64,000 nt of DNA, taken from positions 477,754-541,753 of the forward strand of contig VZRS01005636.1 of assembly GCA_013398055.1 (NCBI GenBank), written 5' to 3'. Numbering within the stretch: the stretch's first letter is position 1; each line of letters opens with the position of its first letter. The notes under the pieces are model-generated. The model did not search any database and was not told the DNA's origin. It was given only the letters and a program-made list of their open reading frames with translations. The DNA comes from Ifrita kowaldi. Taxonomy: Eukaryota > Chordata > Aves > Passeriformes > Cinclosomatidae. Made by a program: the position numbers and the translations under genes. Shown in pieces: positions 24,701-37,048 of the stretch.

Positions 24701-27700
24701 TTGAAGCCACCTCTTGGATCTGATTTCCCATATTACCCCAGCATAAATGAGAGGACAAAACTGTTCTAATTTCCTGGGCCTCTTGGGTGTTGCCTGCCCC
24801 ATCTTTTGAATTGCTCCAATTCCAGCCATATTCCTGGCAGACTTGTGCTGAGGCTGGCCAGAAACCTGCACAGGGCTAAATAAATAGCCACGTCCCAACT
24901 TATTTCAGAGTGTTTCAAGATGAATATCTGCACCTTTATTTTTTGTGGCCTTGGTCCCGCTAGAATCCTTGTCAGGATTTCCACGAATGTACTTTAAACT
25001 GAGATGATAAAGACTTGGGTAGGAGATTTATTCCCTTTAGGTCTCCTGTAGGCAGAAGTTTGCAGACTGTTTGCAATCATTTCCCTTTGAAGTTCTGGGC
25101 TCCTTTTGCTGAAATGGGGAGGAACAACAATCGCAGGACTGCACGTTGCCGTAATGAGCTCTGCCAAATATTCCAGAGAAATTGTGCCAAAACCTGAAAG
25201 TTTAAGGAGGGTTCAGTTTTGCAGCAGTGTGAGTTTGTAAATAAAGTTTTATTTCATGGTGTTTTCCTGTTTAGATGAGTGTTAACAGTTTCAAGACTCC
25301 TTGGAATGAGCAGCTGTGTTGGAGCCATTCCAGCAATTAAGCTCTTCGGAGTTGTTCCTATGCCTTGATATTGAAATGGTTTTATTTTGAATATGGCACA
25401 AGACTGCTATTATTTAGTGGCATGGAGGTTCCATGCTTTAATTTGAAGTAAATTCCTGCCATTCGGATGGTACATTCTCAGCTATGATTATTAATGAATT
25501 AACACAGTGTTCCAGGTTTCTTCATATTCGTTTTACTGTGTTGTATTTTCACGTGGATCACCATCCCAATTAACTATAGAGTTGCTCAGAAGAAATAGGT
25601 GATAACACTGAATCTTTGCAGGTGGACATAGCTGATGAGTTGCCTGATTTATTTCTCTTTCCTGGCAATTGATGATAACTTTACAAAACCAGACCACTGC
25701 AGTATTAATTACAAAGGTACTACCATGTTTTTTCAAAAAAGAAGTTTATAGAGCCATGTTTTACTGTCCATGTTAATCCTTGATTTAATTTAGTTGGTCT
25801 TATACATCTAATGTTTGGTGCACAAGATGATTTACAAGGTGTACTGGTTTATCCTTAATCACCCAACCTCTCATAAATGGGTCAAACAGAGAGAAATGAA
25901 GGAATTCTTTCTTCTTTGAGACACAGGTTGTCTTTGCATTGCTTTTATATTTTTATGTGGTAGGAACTTGAATTTGGCCCTAATGAAAATAGTTGTCCTA
26001 TAAGTACTACTAGTTTTGGATATGACCTTACAGATTAAACTTAGCACTGTCTCTCGGTGTAATTATTTTTCAGCTATTCTGTTGGTTTTAATTCTTCTCT
26101 CTTCTGAGTTTCTATTCGATCCAAAGAAACCACTAAAATTAGATTGTGAAGTAGATAGTGTTTACAAACCTCTTACATTATAGAAATGGCTGTTATGAAG
26201 TGGTCATAAGAAAAGAGTTACTGTATGCCCTTTCCAATGCAAATGCTAAAATTTTGACTATTCTAACTTAACAACTGAACTTTCATGAGGATTTTTCCTA
26301 GTACATGAACAATGCAAATTTACTTCTGTCTACAGATGATTGTGAAAAGATTCATTACAGAAAAGCCCAAGACATCCTTTCAGGGGATGTGCAGTTGCTG
26401 ACCTGATTTCTCTTGCCGTTCTGGCTGTGTGGTTTGGAAGAGATGATCACAGACACATGGAAAATGAACTTGACGTGCAAGTGTCTCAAATGTTTATTGG
26501 GCATATCTGTTTATTATCTTTTCACTTTTAAGGTTTATGTTGCTCAAGAAAAAAAACACAATCAGGTCAAAAGCAATTGTACATTTGGAGCACTGTACAA
26601 CTCTGCTTTTAATCATGAAGTAATTGCAAGAAATAAACATTTATAAGTAAGCTTGAAGTGATTTCTCTATCATTGATATGCCTTTTGATGTATCTGACCT
26701 CCCTTATGAAGAAAATATATGAGTCCTCCTTGTTATGTTCCATCTATTATGACTAATTTCTGCTGTTTGAGTTCATCATCCCCGCTGCTTATTCAAAAGC
26801 TTTGGTGTTTTGGCAGCAAAATCTGAACTATCTTTGCAAGTTCAAATCTTGGCCACCAACCCAGCAGCCTAAACTATATGGGATTCTGTGCAATGTTAAA
26901 TTTTCAAAAGGTACAAGACTGCAGAAGGACTCAGTTTTTCTTCCCCTCACAGCTTTTTGGAGGGTCTGATAACCACTTCTCAAATTTCAGGCTTTAGTTT
27001 AAACTTATCTCCAGCTGCTGTTCTTGTGAAACAGTGCAAGTTAGGAGAATACTGTGAAAATTTATTTAGAATATAATCTTTCAATACTCAGGTGCTTGTA
27101 CACACCATATCAACCTCTACTCATTCAGGTTTTTATAAATACTAATCTTTCTAATCAGTCTGTGGATCCAGCTCATTGACACCTACTCTTCTTCCTTTAT
27201 TTAAACATCCTCTACTTATTTGACCACATATATTTTCTCATTCTGATAGAGATTAGGATGTATGGAAGACAAAATCTCTTTTCAGTGTAAGAAATATGAG
27301 GCAACCAAGAGTCCAACCTCCTCTTTACATGCAGGGATTCTGAAGGGAGGAAAGTCTTGTTTTGAGGGAACAATATACTCAGTGGGCAAGATTTGGCTTT
27401 ATCTGCTTGTGTAGCTTCATTACAAAATCAAGGAAGTGCTATGCTTACCGTTTAAATGTTAATTTAAAAGGGTAATAAGAGTCTTCCATAAATATCACTT
27501 TTATTCTCTTGAAGCTCCCCATCAAATATAAATATTTTTGGAAAAAAAACGTCCATGAAAATCAAGTTTGTACCACAGAAACATTTTTTAAAAATATTAA
27601 ATTTCAATTTTCTCCGATCAGATTTAATTTTAAGAGTTATATTTGGATTGAGTACATGGTGCTAGAATTCTGCAGAGACAGCTACTGGTTCTCTAATCAC

Positions 27701-30700
27701 TACTTACTCTGATTTTCAGCAGGAATTTGATTCAAGTCATTCAAGGGTGTATTGTTTTCTCTGCTGTGCTCAGTTCTGAAAGTACAGTTTCCCTCACTCC
27801 ATTGATAACAATGAGGCATGTGAAAGGAAAGGCCTGTGGAGTAGAAAAGATTTCATTAATCATGACTCATTACATTTGTCAGTTGGCAGAGGAAGACTTC
27901 CTCATTTATCCCTTGAATGAAATTAGGTCTGGCCTAGCTGCAGTTAGAAATTCTAAATTACCTTGGCATCTCTCTGTTGCTGTTTATATGTGCACCATAA
28001 AATGGCAGATGGCATTACATTAATAGCAGATGAGCTGAGCCTTTCAAGATACTTTTTTTCTGAGATTTGGTTTCTTTGAATTTGAAATGACACCTGCCTA
28101 CATAATTTTGTGGTGCTTCTGTATCATTTTCTTATTTAAAAAAAAATAATAAATGCTTAATGTGGTTTTAACTGCACCTGCCACTCTCCTCCCACATCTG
28201 AGATGGGTAACAAAATACATCACAAAGCTGAAGGTTGAGGAATTAATAGTTTTTATCTCCTACATACTTTCTTTTCTTTCTGGAGGTAGCTGACTAGGTA
28301 GAAACTGACTTGATACACGAATTCTTATTTTTGTTGTAGATCTAAGTTTAAACACTGCCTTGGTCAAAGCATTGCAAAATACTGCTGATGTTTGCAGGTT
28401 GTTCTCTTTGGAAAACCTGAATGTCAACCAAAATAAACAAATGTGGGGAATCTTACATCCACAGTATTTGCTTTCTTCTTTTTTTTTTTTTTTCTTTTTT
28501 TGTCATCTGTCTTGCTACAGATGCACACAGCAGACACTTCTAAAGGAACAGGCCATGCATACAAAAAACATACATTAGTTTTGAGTGACAACCACTTAGG
28601 ATTTACTCACTGGAGAGACTACCACTAGTCATAAATAGTTGCACCCTTTAGCACAAGTCAAACCTGTCCCTGTGATAGCCACATCAAATATTGCGGAAGA
28701 CAAATGCCCCCTCCCACAGACAGGTTATTGGCGCTAGAAGTTGTAACATCCTTTTGTTCACAGCATATGTTTGGAATGATGTTAACTGGAAATCTTATTG
28801 CTCCCTAGACCTACTCTGGATGTTCTCTACCCATACCTGGGGAGTCTCTGTGTTCTCTGAGTGAGAAAATGATTTTTTGTCGACTTTTTCAAATTTCCAG
28901 TTTCATACTGCTTTGAAAAGTGAAGAGGAAGTTGCGCAAATATCTTTTTATTTTCTCTTGCTATTCCTGTAGCAGCTCAGATAGTACTTGTCTGTTCCAG
29001 GATGCAAAAATCAGTAATTATCTCTCTTTGAGCTGAAGTGCTCTGTGCTATTCAAAGTCCTGTAAGGCAAAAAACCCCAATACTTAGGAGAAATTTATGA
29101 AGAAATTTTTGAAGGGGGGAGAACTTGAAAAGAAAAATAATTATAGTCTTTGGTTCAGCATATTAGAGCATATTTAGTATGTGCTTATTAAGGCAGATGG
29201 AGTTAGGGCAAAATGCATGTGGAAAACTTTGCTGTTGCATTTGATTGAGTCAAAATTGAGTGTGCAAAGTAACCAGGGCATATTGGAAAAGCTGCTTTCA
29301 TTTCTGGTAGTATTTCCTAAAAATAGACAGCATTTAAAATCAGTGGATTCAAACACTACTAGGCCTTTATTGCACTGGAGAAGAGCAAACCACTTTTATT
29401 TATCATTAAATGGGGAAAAGACCCCAAACACTGATTACCTTTCAGAATGTTGCCGTGAGATTAGTTCCATAAAACTCGTCTTCATTATCAATATTGTTTT
29501 TCTAGCTTTTTCTACCACAGGAAGAGGGGGGCTAGCACCCTCTGGAAGGTTTTGGACAATAAGACAAATTAAGTAACTAGGGTTTTGTATTAAATTTTCT
29601 TGTCTATTGGAAATCTTACATTAGTAAAGGAATAGCCTTGACTCTGCTGATCTTCCCTTCTAATATTGTTGATTAATTAGTGTTATATCATTGTTCTTCT
29701 GTTTTTCTGATCATCACCATCTCATTTTCCTATTGTGGGTGCAATCTATTCCTATTAAGTGACCCATTATTTTGAATTAGTATTTTATTGTATACACACT
29801 GCTTTCATGGCTATCCACCAAACCTATAAGGTCCCATCCTATATCCTGAAGTGCTTTAAACCATTGATTTTTTCGGGTCATTAGCAAACTAATAAGCAGA
29901 CTATTTAACATTGATGCTAAATGTGAATTGTCAATGACAGCAGCCAGTGGTATCCTGCTGACAAGTGATAATGTCATTTCAACATGTCCTCAGAGCGTGG
30001 TAATTACTGCTGTGCTCATGAATGTATATGGCTTGATGTTTACCTGATTTGAATATGAAAGGCTTCCTGAAAACTTCATACGTGCTCTCTGCATGCTGAA
30101 TGCACTGGATGAAACAGATTAGGCCTAACAATCTGCAGAAAACAATTAATTCAGATCCCACTGACCTGAGGCCTTCCATTGTGGTCTCCATACGGCATCA
30201 GCAAATCACGCAAGGCAGAATTGGTCTGCATTGTTAAAATGTTGCTCTGGATTCTCTGCCTCAAAGATTAAATTAATATTGAGCAGGAATGGCAAAAGAA
30301 ATTAGACAGTACATAGATTGCAAAGTGACCAATATCCCTTTATGTTATTTCCCTCTCACTCTATAGAAGCATGCTCCACATGACTGATGGTCAAAAATGT
30401 GTTGTTTTAAAAAATAATTTCGAAATAGGCACATGAAGGTCAGCATTTCTCATTTTGGTGCTAGGTAATTTCTAGTTCTGTTGGCTCTATTGAAACAAAA
30501 AAATATTTCGAATGGTTTATAAACAAGGACAGAAAAAACAGAACTGGCAAATCTGGCATTCAGATATTTGCAGAGACAGGGATTGGGTGGACTCTGAGGC
30601 CTTGGGATCTGAAGGAATGAAACATGGATGCAGTAGGGCTGTAAGATTTTACTTTTTTATCATTCTGGATTTATTTTTGCATCACTTGGGAGTGCTAGAT

Positions 30701-31339
30701 TTCTTGTAGCCTCTCCATGGCAGCTATTAGAAATACTTCAAGCAGTACAAATGCAATTTATACTATCTACGCTTGATTTCTGATGAGGACCTGATGGAGA
30801 TACAATCAAAACATTTCATCCAAAATATATGTGACTGAGATAAAAGCCCCATAATACTCAAAGCTTTTCCAATGCTGAAATAATCAGACCTTTCCTAAAC
30901 AAACAAGGAAACAGCAGAAATTAAATCAATTACAGTCCGTATCCTATTTTTGCCTCACCAAGAAAAAAAAAAGGCCTGAGGAAGCAGATTAAAATCTAGT
31001 AAACATCAATTTATTTTTTAATTGCATTCAGAAAGGATGCCTTAGAAACAGATCTAATTTGCTTCCTTGGAAAGCTGTTCAAACCTCATTACCTAGTGGT
31101 TATATACCTTCTTTTAATTTCTGTTTTGAATATGCTCATGACATCCTTTGTTCTTGTGTTGGCTTTGTCCTTTTACACTCTGGCTTTATGCTCCTTACTT
31201 TGCTCCTATTATATTTAGAGAAAGCAGTCCCATTCCCCGTCAGCTTTTCACAAAGCTGAACAAACCAGCTCATTTCACCTCTTCACATAAAAATTGCCGT
31301 AGCCTTTTCCTTCAGCCTTTACCCTCCCTGTGCATGGCT
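18761..31339. other. Long unique stretch without recognisable genes
   Basis: I find no supported gene, RNA gene or transposon in these 12.5 kb. Simple features include a T15 run at 28479-28493 and several shorter T or A runs. A splice-bounded 50-bp open segment at 19235-19284 and assorted open frames (such as 29181-29576) have no motifs and cannot be separated from chance. The sequence looks like ordinary avian intron or intergenic DNA. Confidence 0.55.
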
Positions 31340-32640
31340 GGCTGTGATTTATCTCTCACTGGGTCCTGGGATTGCTTTCAATTCCTCCTCAGACATGTCA
31401 CGCTCGTGGTTCACAATGTCATGTGATTGAGGAGCACGCACAGGCTTGTCTTCATTGTTTTGTGCTGATGGCCAAATTTGTTGGTCCCCAAAGGCAAACC
31501 CTTCACTTTGTTTTATGCAGTTTCTTTTATTCTCTTCCTTAAGACCATGCAGTGCTTCCTGCAGGCCCCTGGCAGATAGCATTTCCAAATGTGGGGATGC
31601 TGGCATGCCCTTGGTTAACGTGTTATTAATGATCTCAGCAAAATTTGTCCCCAGATTGCTCCGTGAGGAGCTGCAGCACTCAGCTCCCTCCAGCCAGTAG
31701 CTCTTCCCTTTAACGTTATGGGGGGCACAATCCTCCTCCTGTTCTCTTAAATTTCAGCCCAGCCAGTAACTTTGATGTGCCAATAAGTCAAGATGCTTTG
31801 CTAAATCCCAATAGAGGATCCCTTTGTTCTCTGTTCCTTCTGGGAAGCCAGGTATGCTATGAAAGAAAATATACAAGGTCAGTTAGGATCAAACTCTTTC
31901 TTTTAAATTTGGCTGTACTCTACCCTTTCTCCTTTAGGGCCTGAGCCAGAGTTTTATGTGTTATTAAAACTTCAGTCATCAAAGCATTTCCTTTCCAAAG
32001 TTACTGCATTTGCAGATTTCTAATTACAGGCAACTCCATGCATTGTAATAGATTACTTAAACATCCTTACTACTGTACATACAACTTCATATGCAGCTTG
32101 TTCCAATCTTCTGGACTGGATATTTTCCAGTCTCTCTGGCTCACATCAAGCCATGCTGTTACCAGTTTGTATCTCTGCAGCTCTGTTTCCTCTTGATATT
32201 CTGCTTTATGCAGTCTGGCACTGATGCTGGCTCTTCTTGCTTTATTGTTACATGTCTTGATGTCCAAGGCAGCTTTGTCTCTCTGTGGAACTATTTTCTT
32301 CCATTCCATGAAGGGTCTCACTTTGTTCACAGTGTTCTTCTCGAGATTTGCAATCTTTCCCATCTTTCCCCAGTCCTCACTTTACAAATTCCTCATAATT
32401 GCAGCATCTTTCCCTAAAGAGAACCAAATCCTCCCAGAGATTCATGTACCTCAACTGCTTCAGCTTGGATTCAGCTGAATTCAGAGCTTGGTTAATTTTT
32501 AGTCTTCTCTTTTCAAGACAAGGCCAACAAAGCCTAATTCTGATCCTTTTTTGATTTAGGAGGAACAAATTTGCAATAGCTTCATTCAGGGTTATTCTAT
32601 AAACCCTTAGAGGAAGTGCTCATCTACTTATCAAGATGTC
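31340..32640 (-). pseudogene. Ancient CR1/L2-type LINE ORF2, decayed
   Basis: On the minus strand, broken frames carry diverged LINE RT landmarks in correct order and spacing. A 'GEVPEDW'-like SSPEDWNKLH lies at about 32090-32120, a 'SQHGFxKxKSCxTNLxxFF'-like KFKRKSLILTDLVYFL at about 31865-31920, a 'DFSKAFD'-like GFSKAS at 31788-31808, a 'SGVPQGSVLGP'-like AAAPHGAIWGQ at 31645-31677 and a 'FADDTKLG'-like FGNAICQG at 31566-31591. The catalytic Asp pair is lost. Several frameshifts separate the pieces. Upstream (to about 32640) lies a Lys/Glu-rich open stretch (LEKRRLKINQALNSAESK) in the position of the linker between endonuclease and RT; that part is only positional inference. A long minus-strand open run at 31349-31755 is a by-product of the decay. 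Clade choice (CR1, L3 or L2) is uncertain. Confidence 0.62.
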
Positions 32641-35480
32641 GTCTCTTCACACTTCTTTTTGGCAGAATATTTCCCAGCTGAGCTCTGCCTTTGTGGGCAG
32701 GCAGCTGGGGGAGCCGAACATTTCCTTTTGTGAGGCAGAACTTGGTGCTCTTCCTCTCTGCCACAGCCTGTCCATATCCAAACCTGGCTCTGACACAATT
32801 TATTCCTGGTGTACCACAATGAAACCACCGTTATCAAAGTGTCCTTAATCTAAATGGATGAGCTAAACAAGAATGAGCTTTATTTAAATTTTTTTCCTTC
32901 TTATTTTTTCCGGACCTCATTTTAGTTTCTTATAATTCTATTTGACCTAACTATGTGTGCCTTTCAGCAGTGTTCTGAATTGCAGGTGATATTTATCTCT
33001 TCTAGATCACTGCCTCCTTCTCAGGAAAAAAAAAATGCTTTTCATTTTTTTAAAATTTTTTTTCTCCTTTTAACTTCATACAACATTTGTTGTTGCTAAA
33101 ACAAGGTATTGTGAAAAGAGGAGTTACAATTTCTTTCCCCGCTTCTTCCCTTCCTCACTCAGCCCTCAAGTCTGGGCTCTAAGGAAAGAAAATGCTTCTT
33201 TGTAGTCTGTTTTTAGGTGGATGTGTAGCCCATTATAACCTGATCCTGTATGATCAGCCCATCTTCTGAGACACTCTGTTTATTCCAGATGTCAGCTCAT
33301 ATTTTGTCCTGGCTCTTGCTTAAGTCTCTGTCATTCTTCCCAATATAACAAGCCCAATCACATATTTAAATACCAAATTTGCTGAGAGGAACATCTCCTG
33401 CAGCAGGATATGCTGGCACACTCCAATTATTTAAACACAACTGTAAAGTCCTCTTTCCTCTCAAAAACTGTTTAGTGGATCCAGACAATTAGGGACTGAT
33501 CTATTTTTTTATTAAGTAATGGAGAAAGTGGCACTGAAAAAGCCTGCAAATTTAAGATGTGATTTCCATATGCAAGTGAGGGGAGAGATAGAAGGAATGG
33601 ACCAAAAAAAAAAAAAAATTTAAGAACAGCGCACCGAAGTTTGTTCATGAACATTTGTTTAAACACTGAGAAACACTTGAATTCCAGGCATCAGTATTAC
33701 AGGCCCATTTTCCAGATACTGCTCTTACGAGCTGGAGCTTACTTTTGGGGGCAGGAGGAAAAAAAAAAAAAAAAATCTCCTAAGGTTCTATCTGGCAAAT
33801 AGTTTTATAATCCTGTTCCCAGTGAAACACAGATGGCCTTTCAGCAGCAATCCAGATGCTCCTGCAGGAAGCTTGGGCTCTCTGTGGAGCCATTTGGAGG
33901 GTATCCGTGGGTGCTGCTGGCTTGGAACAATGCAGCATTTCTTCTCTGAGAGATGAGCTGAAAAAAGCAGGAATACATTCCTGTATCGATGGGGAATTAA
34001 CTTCTGACATGGGAAATAAATTCTGTTTACACCTGGAGCAGTGGTTGGGTCCACCTATGCCAGAGCAGGATGATACACGTGGATTTTGGGATAAAACCTT
34101 TGGTGTTGCAGGCATTCAGCAGCCAAAATAATGCATTAAATAGTTGATTTTAGCCTGATATTTTATCAGTTTGCATAGAATACGGAGCAGAATGCTGCAC
34201 AAAAGGCATCAGTTTATACCAAATATAAGAAGTTACAGTCTATTGAAGAAAGCAGTGCTTAAATTCCCAACACGAATAGCTCAAGGCATCTCTTGGAAAA
34301 CAAGTGTAGGAAATGTGCTCATTTTGCCCTGGATACTAAAAGACAGAAGGAAGTAAAAGGAGTAAAAGAGCAAAGTAGACAGATAATAGAATTCAGTATC
34401 ATTGCTTCAATGAGACTACTAATAAGCATGGAATTGAACATCTGCTTAAGTGCATGTCTGGGTTATAGCATAAAGATAACTCTCATAATTGTACCCTGAT
34501 ATTTCCATAGCAGAGATTTGAGTGGATGATAACCAGCCTAATGCAAATATAAATGTTATACTCTGCAAGAAGCTGTACAATAATTTTACCTGTGATTGAT
34601 AGGAATGAAAAAAAAAAAAACCAACAAAAAAACCAAGGGTCCTGCAGTTTACTTTTTTTGAAGAAAATCCTTTGAATATATGAAATATTTGGAGAAAATG
34701 CTATAATGAGCTGAACACTAAAAATTTGCTGTCAGAAAAATCTTTTCTTGTCCCTTAGCAACTTGTGGTGGTGGTCAGTCTCTGAGCATTTTTTTTCCAT
34801 GAACGAAATCTTATGCTGCCAGTTTAGTGTCCATGCTGTAGAAAATGTCTTCTACAACAAAGTAAAGAAATAATAATGATAACAGAACCAGATATTGTAC
34901 CAGGTGACTGTTTTTACAAGCATAAATTAAATAAACTTCCACAACAAATCTTTCAGATGAGACAAGATGTCAGGTTAGCTTCTGTTGCTCAGATGGGAAA
35001 GACCTGAACAGAAAACCAAAATGTTCTGGCAGAAAGAGATTTTATGCATGCGAGAATGAAATGTCAGTGATGTAAAGCAACTCTGTAGGTAGATTAAAAT
35101 CTTTTTTTTGCCTCAATATGATGGTTTTATATTAATCTCTAGAGATTATGATGCTTTGTAATTTGAATTTCAGGTTCTGAGCTTCACATAAGTGAAATGT
35201 TCCTTACCTTTCTGGAACAACTTTGCTTGAAATTCCTTAGACTTTGTGACTACTCCCAGTAGATAATGCAAGATTGGGTCTTTTATTTGTTTTCTCCCAG
35301 TAGAATGCTGCTAAAAAGGGCTGTGGCTTTGTGGGGCCTCATTGTCATTCTGCCATGTATTTCTGTGGGGCAGCTGCTCTATTATAAGCCCACATAGTTA
35401 TGAGTGAGAGACTGCAAATTTATTCTTCTAAGGAAGATGCATTGCTTCTGACAGATACAATTAATAACTGGCTTTTGAGA
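32641..35480. other. Unique sequence with A-rich runs
   Basis: Long A runs lie at 33604-33618 (15 A), 33759-33775 (17 A) and 34608-34620 (13 A, followed by ccaacaaaaaaacc). Overlapping open frames on both strands near 33780-34131 have no recognisable domain. No gene is supported. Confidence 0.55.
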
Positions 35481-35556
35481 TGGGGTTTTTTTGTCTGTCT
35501 GGTTTGGGGGGTGTTTTCTGGGGAGGGTTGTTTGTTTGTGGGGGTTTTTTTGTTTC
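35481..35556 (+). repeat. G/T-only low-complexity tract
   Basis: About 75 bases are almost entirely G and T, with G runs of 4 to 6 (tttggggggtg, ctggggaggg, tgtgggggt) separated by T-rich loops. A G-quadruplex with long loops is possible on the plus strand. Confidence 0.85.
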
Positions 35557-36777
35557 ACTTGAAAGGGTGTTAAGGTATATTAAAATATTGTGTATTTTTA
35601 AATGGAGGATACACAAGTTTTACTGTGCAGCAGCCCTCAAACTTCTCAGAATGCTATGGATAAATGCAGGAATGACACTTCAGTAAGAAAGTTTCTCTTA
35701 GTTAAAATTATCCAAATTAATCAAAATTAGTAGTCTGGCATTGTTCTTAACAATATACCATCTTCGATATACTTTTCTCCTCTAATTTTTACTTGTTAAT
35801 AAAATTATTGTGATATTTTAAGTGATGGAGAAGTAATCATTAGACTCAATCAAAAAGAAAAGCTATACTGTACAAATTAACATGCTCTGTTTGGGAAAGT
35901 GATGTCTGCTAAATAACTGTCCACAGAACACAATAGAAGTGAATATTTCATTCACAAAATACAAATAGAATTTTAGTTTGCATAGAAAAGTAACTTAATC
36001 TCCGTTTACCACCGATCTTGGTTATTAATACATGGAATGGATATTCAAAGTGATTCCAGGTAAAAACTTTTGTAAAAATCACAAGCTTGTATTTTAGGAA
36101 AGAATTGCTTTGAAAACTGAGTTGTCTCATTTTTTGAGAGCAATAAACTCAAGAAATACAGGGTTAGGATCACCTGAGCTGAGTTTATTGTAGTGTGGAA
36201 ATAAACTCTTATATATTTTAGTGCTGTTGCCATCAGATTAATTTCTTTGGTTCTTCTCTGGATATTCCTGACCTTCCTCCAAAACCCAATTGCTTCTTTA
36301 TCTCCTCCTGGTGGGAATACCCTCAGGACATGGAGCAAAATGTGTTAAAATTGTATCCAGAGAGACTCTTTTCATGGTGACCATCCTTTGTAAGCTCAGC
36401 CTCTGATTTTATGATAGCAGTTAAAGGAGAACCCCAGATGCTCCCTGACCCTCTTAAGTGGCTTATGGGGTTTTAATAGGACAGCTGAGAATTAACTCCC
36501 CGGTAATCATCACAGGGACATTATGGAGTCAGAATCATGCAGGATTAGACCTTAGGTCAGCTCACTATTGCTAATATTTTCCCTTAAGTGTCAGAGAAGT
36601 GATAGGAGTAACGCTTGGGCATACTTCAGAGAGAGGGCTGCATCTGTTCTCACAAAGCTCTTTGTCATTAGTGTAATTAGCTCCAATAGCTGAATGCTCC
36701 TCCAAGCTGAACCCAGTTCTCACCAGGACTGTGATTTATTTGAGTTTTATCCAGGTTAAATCTAATAGTTAGGTATC
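35557..36777. other. Unique sequence, nothing recognised
   Basis: AT-rich non-coding sequence; no repeat family or coding region identified. Confidence 0.5.
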
Positions 36778-37048
36778 TGTGGCTTGTTACCCTGTCTGGT
36801 CACCAAGTGCCCACCAAAGCCATGCTATCACTTCCCTCCTCAAGCTGGAAAGTGGGAGAAAATATCACAAAAGGCTTGTGGGTCCTGTATAAGGACCATG
36901 AGAGATCACTCACCAGCTGCCATCGTGGGCGAAACAGGCCTGATTTGGGGAAATGAGTTCATTTTTTACCAATCAAAGCAGAGTAAGGTAACGAGAAACA
37001 AAATCTTATAAACATCTTCCCTCCACTCCTCCCTCTTTCATCGGCTGA
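36778..37048 (+). mobile_element. Avian ERVL-type LTR, 5' fragment
   Basis: The segment starts with TGTGG, as an LTR should. It then runs, in the same order as a widespread avian LTR I remember, through tgcccaccaaagcc, tatcacttccctcctc, agctgga, gagaaaatatcac, aaaggcttgtgggtc, taaggacc, gagagatcactcacca, cgtgggcgaaacag, tttggggaaatgag, ttaccaatcaaagcagagta and cttccctccactcctccct. Similarity fades after about 37048, so only the 5' part of the LTR is present. No internal retroviral genes or second LTR are visible. Family naming is from memory and should be confirmed against a repeat library. Confidence 0.82.

Noticed and set aside
29181..29576. 131-codon plus-strand open frame
   Set aside because: No motif or coding signature, and start context and surroundings are uninformative.
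31349..31755. Minus-strand open run of about 130 codons that looks like a host gene
   Set aside because: Its upstream half aligns by motif order with a degraded LINE RT (PQGSVLG-like and FADD-like positions in other frames), so it is better explained as LINE debris.
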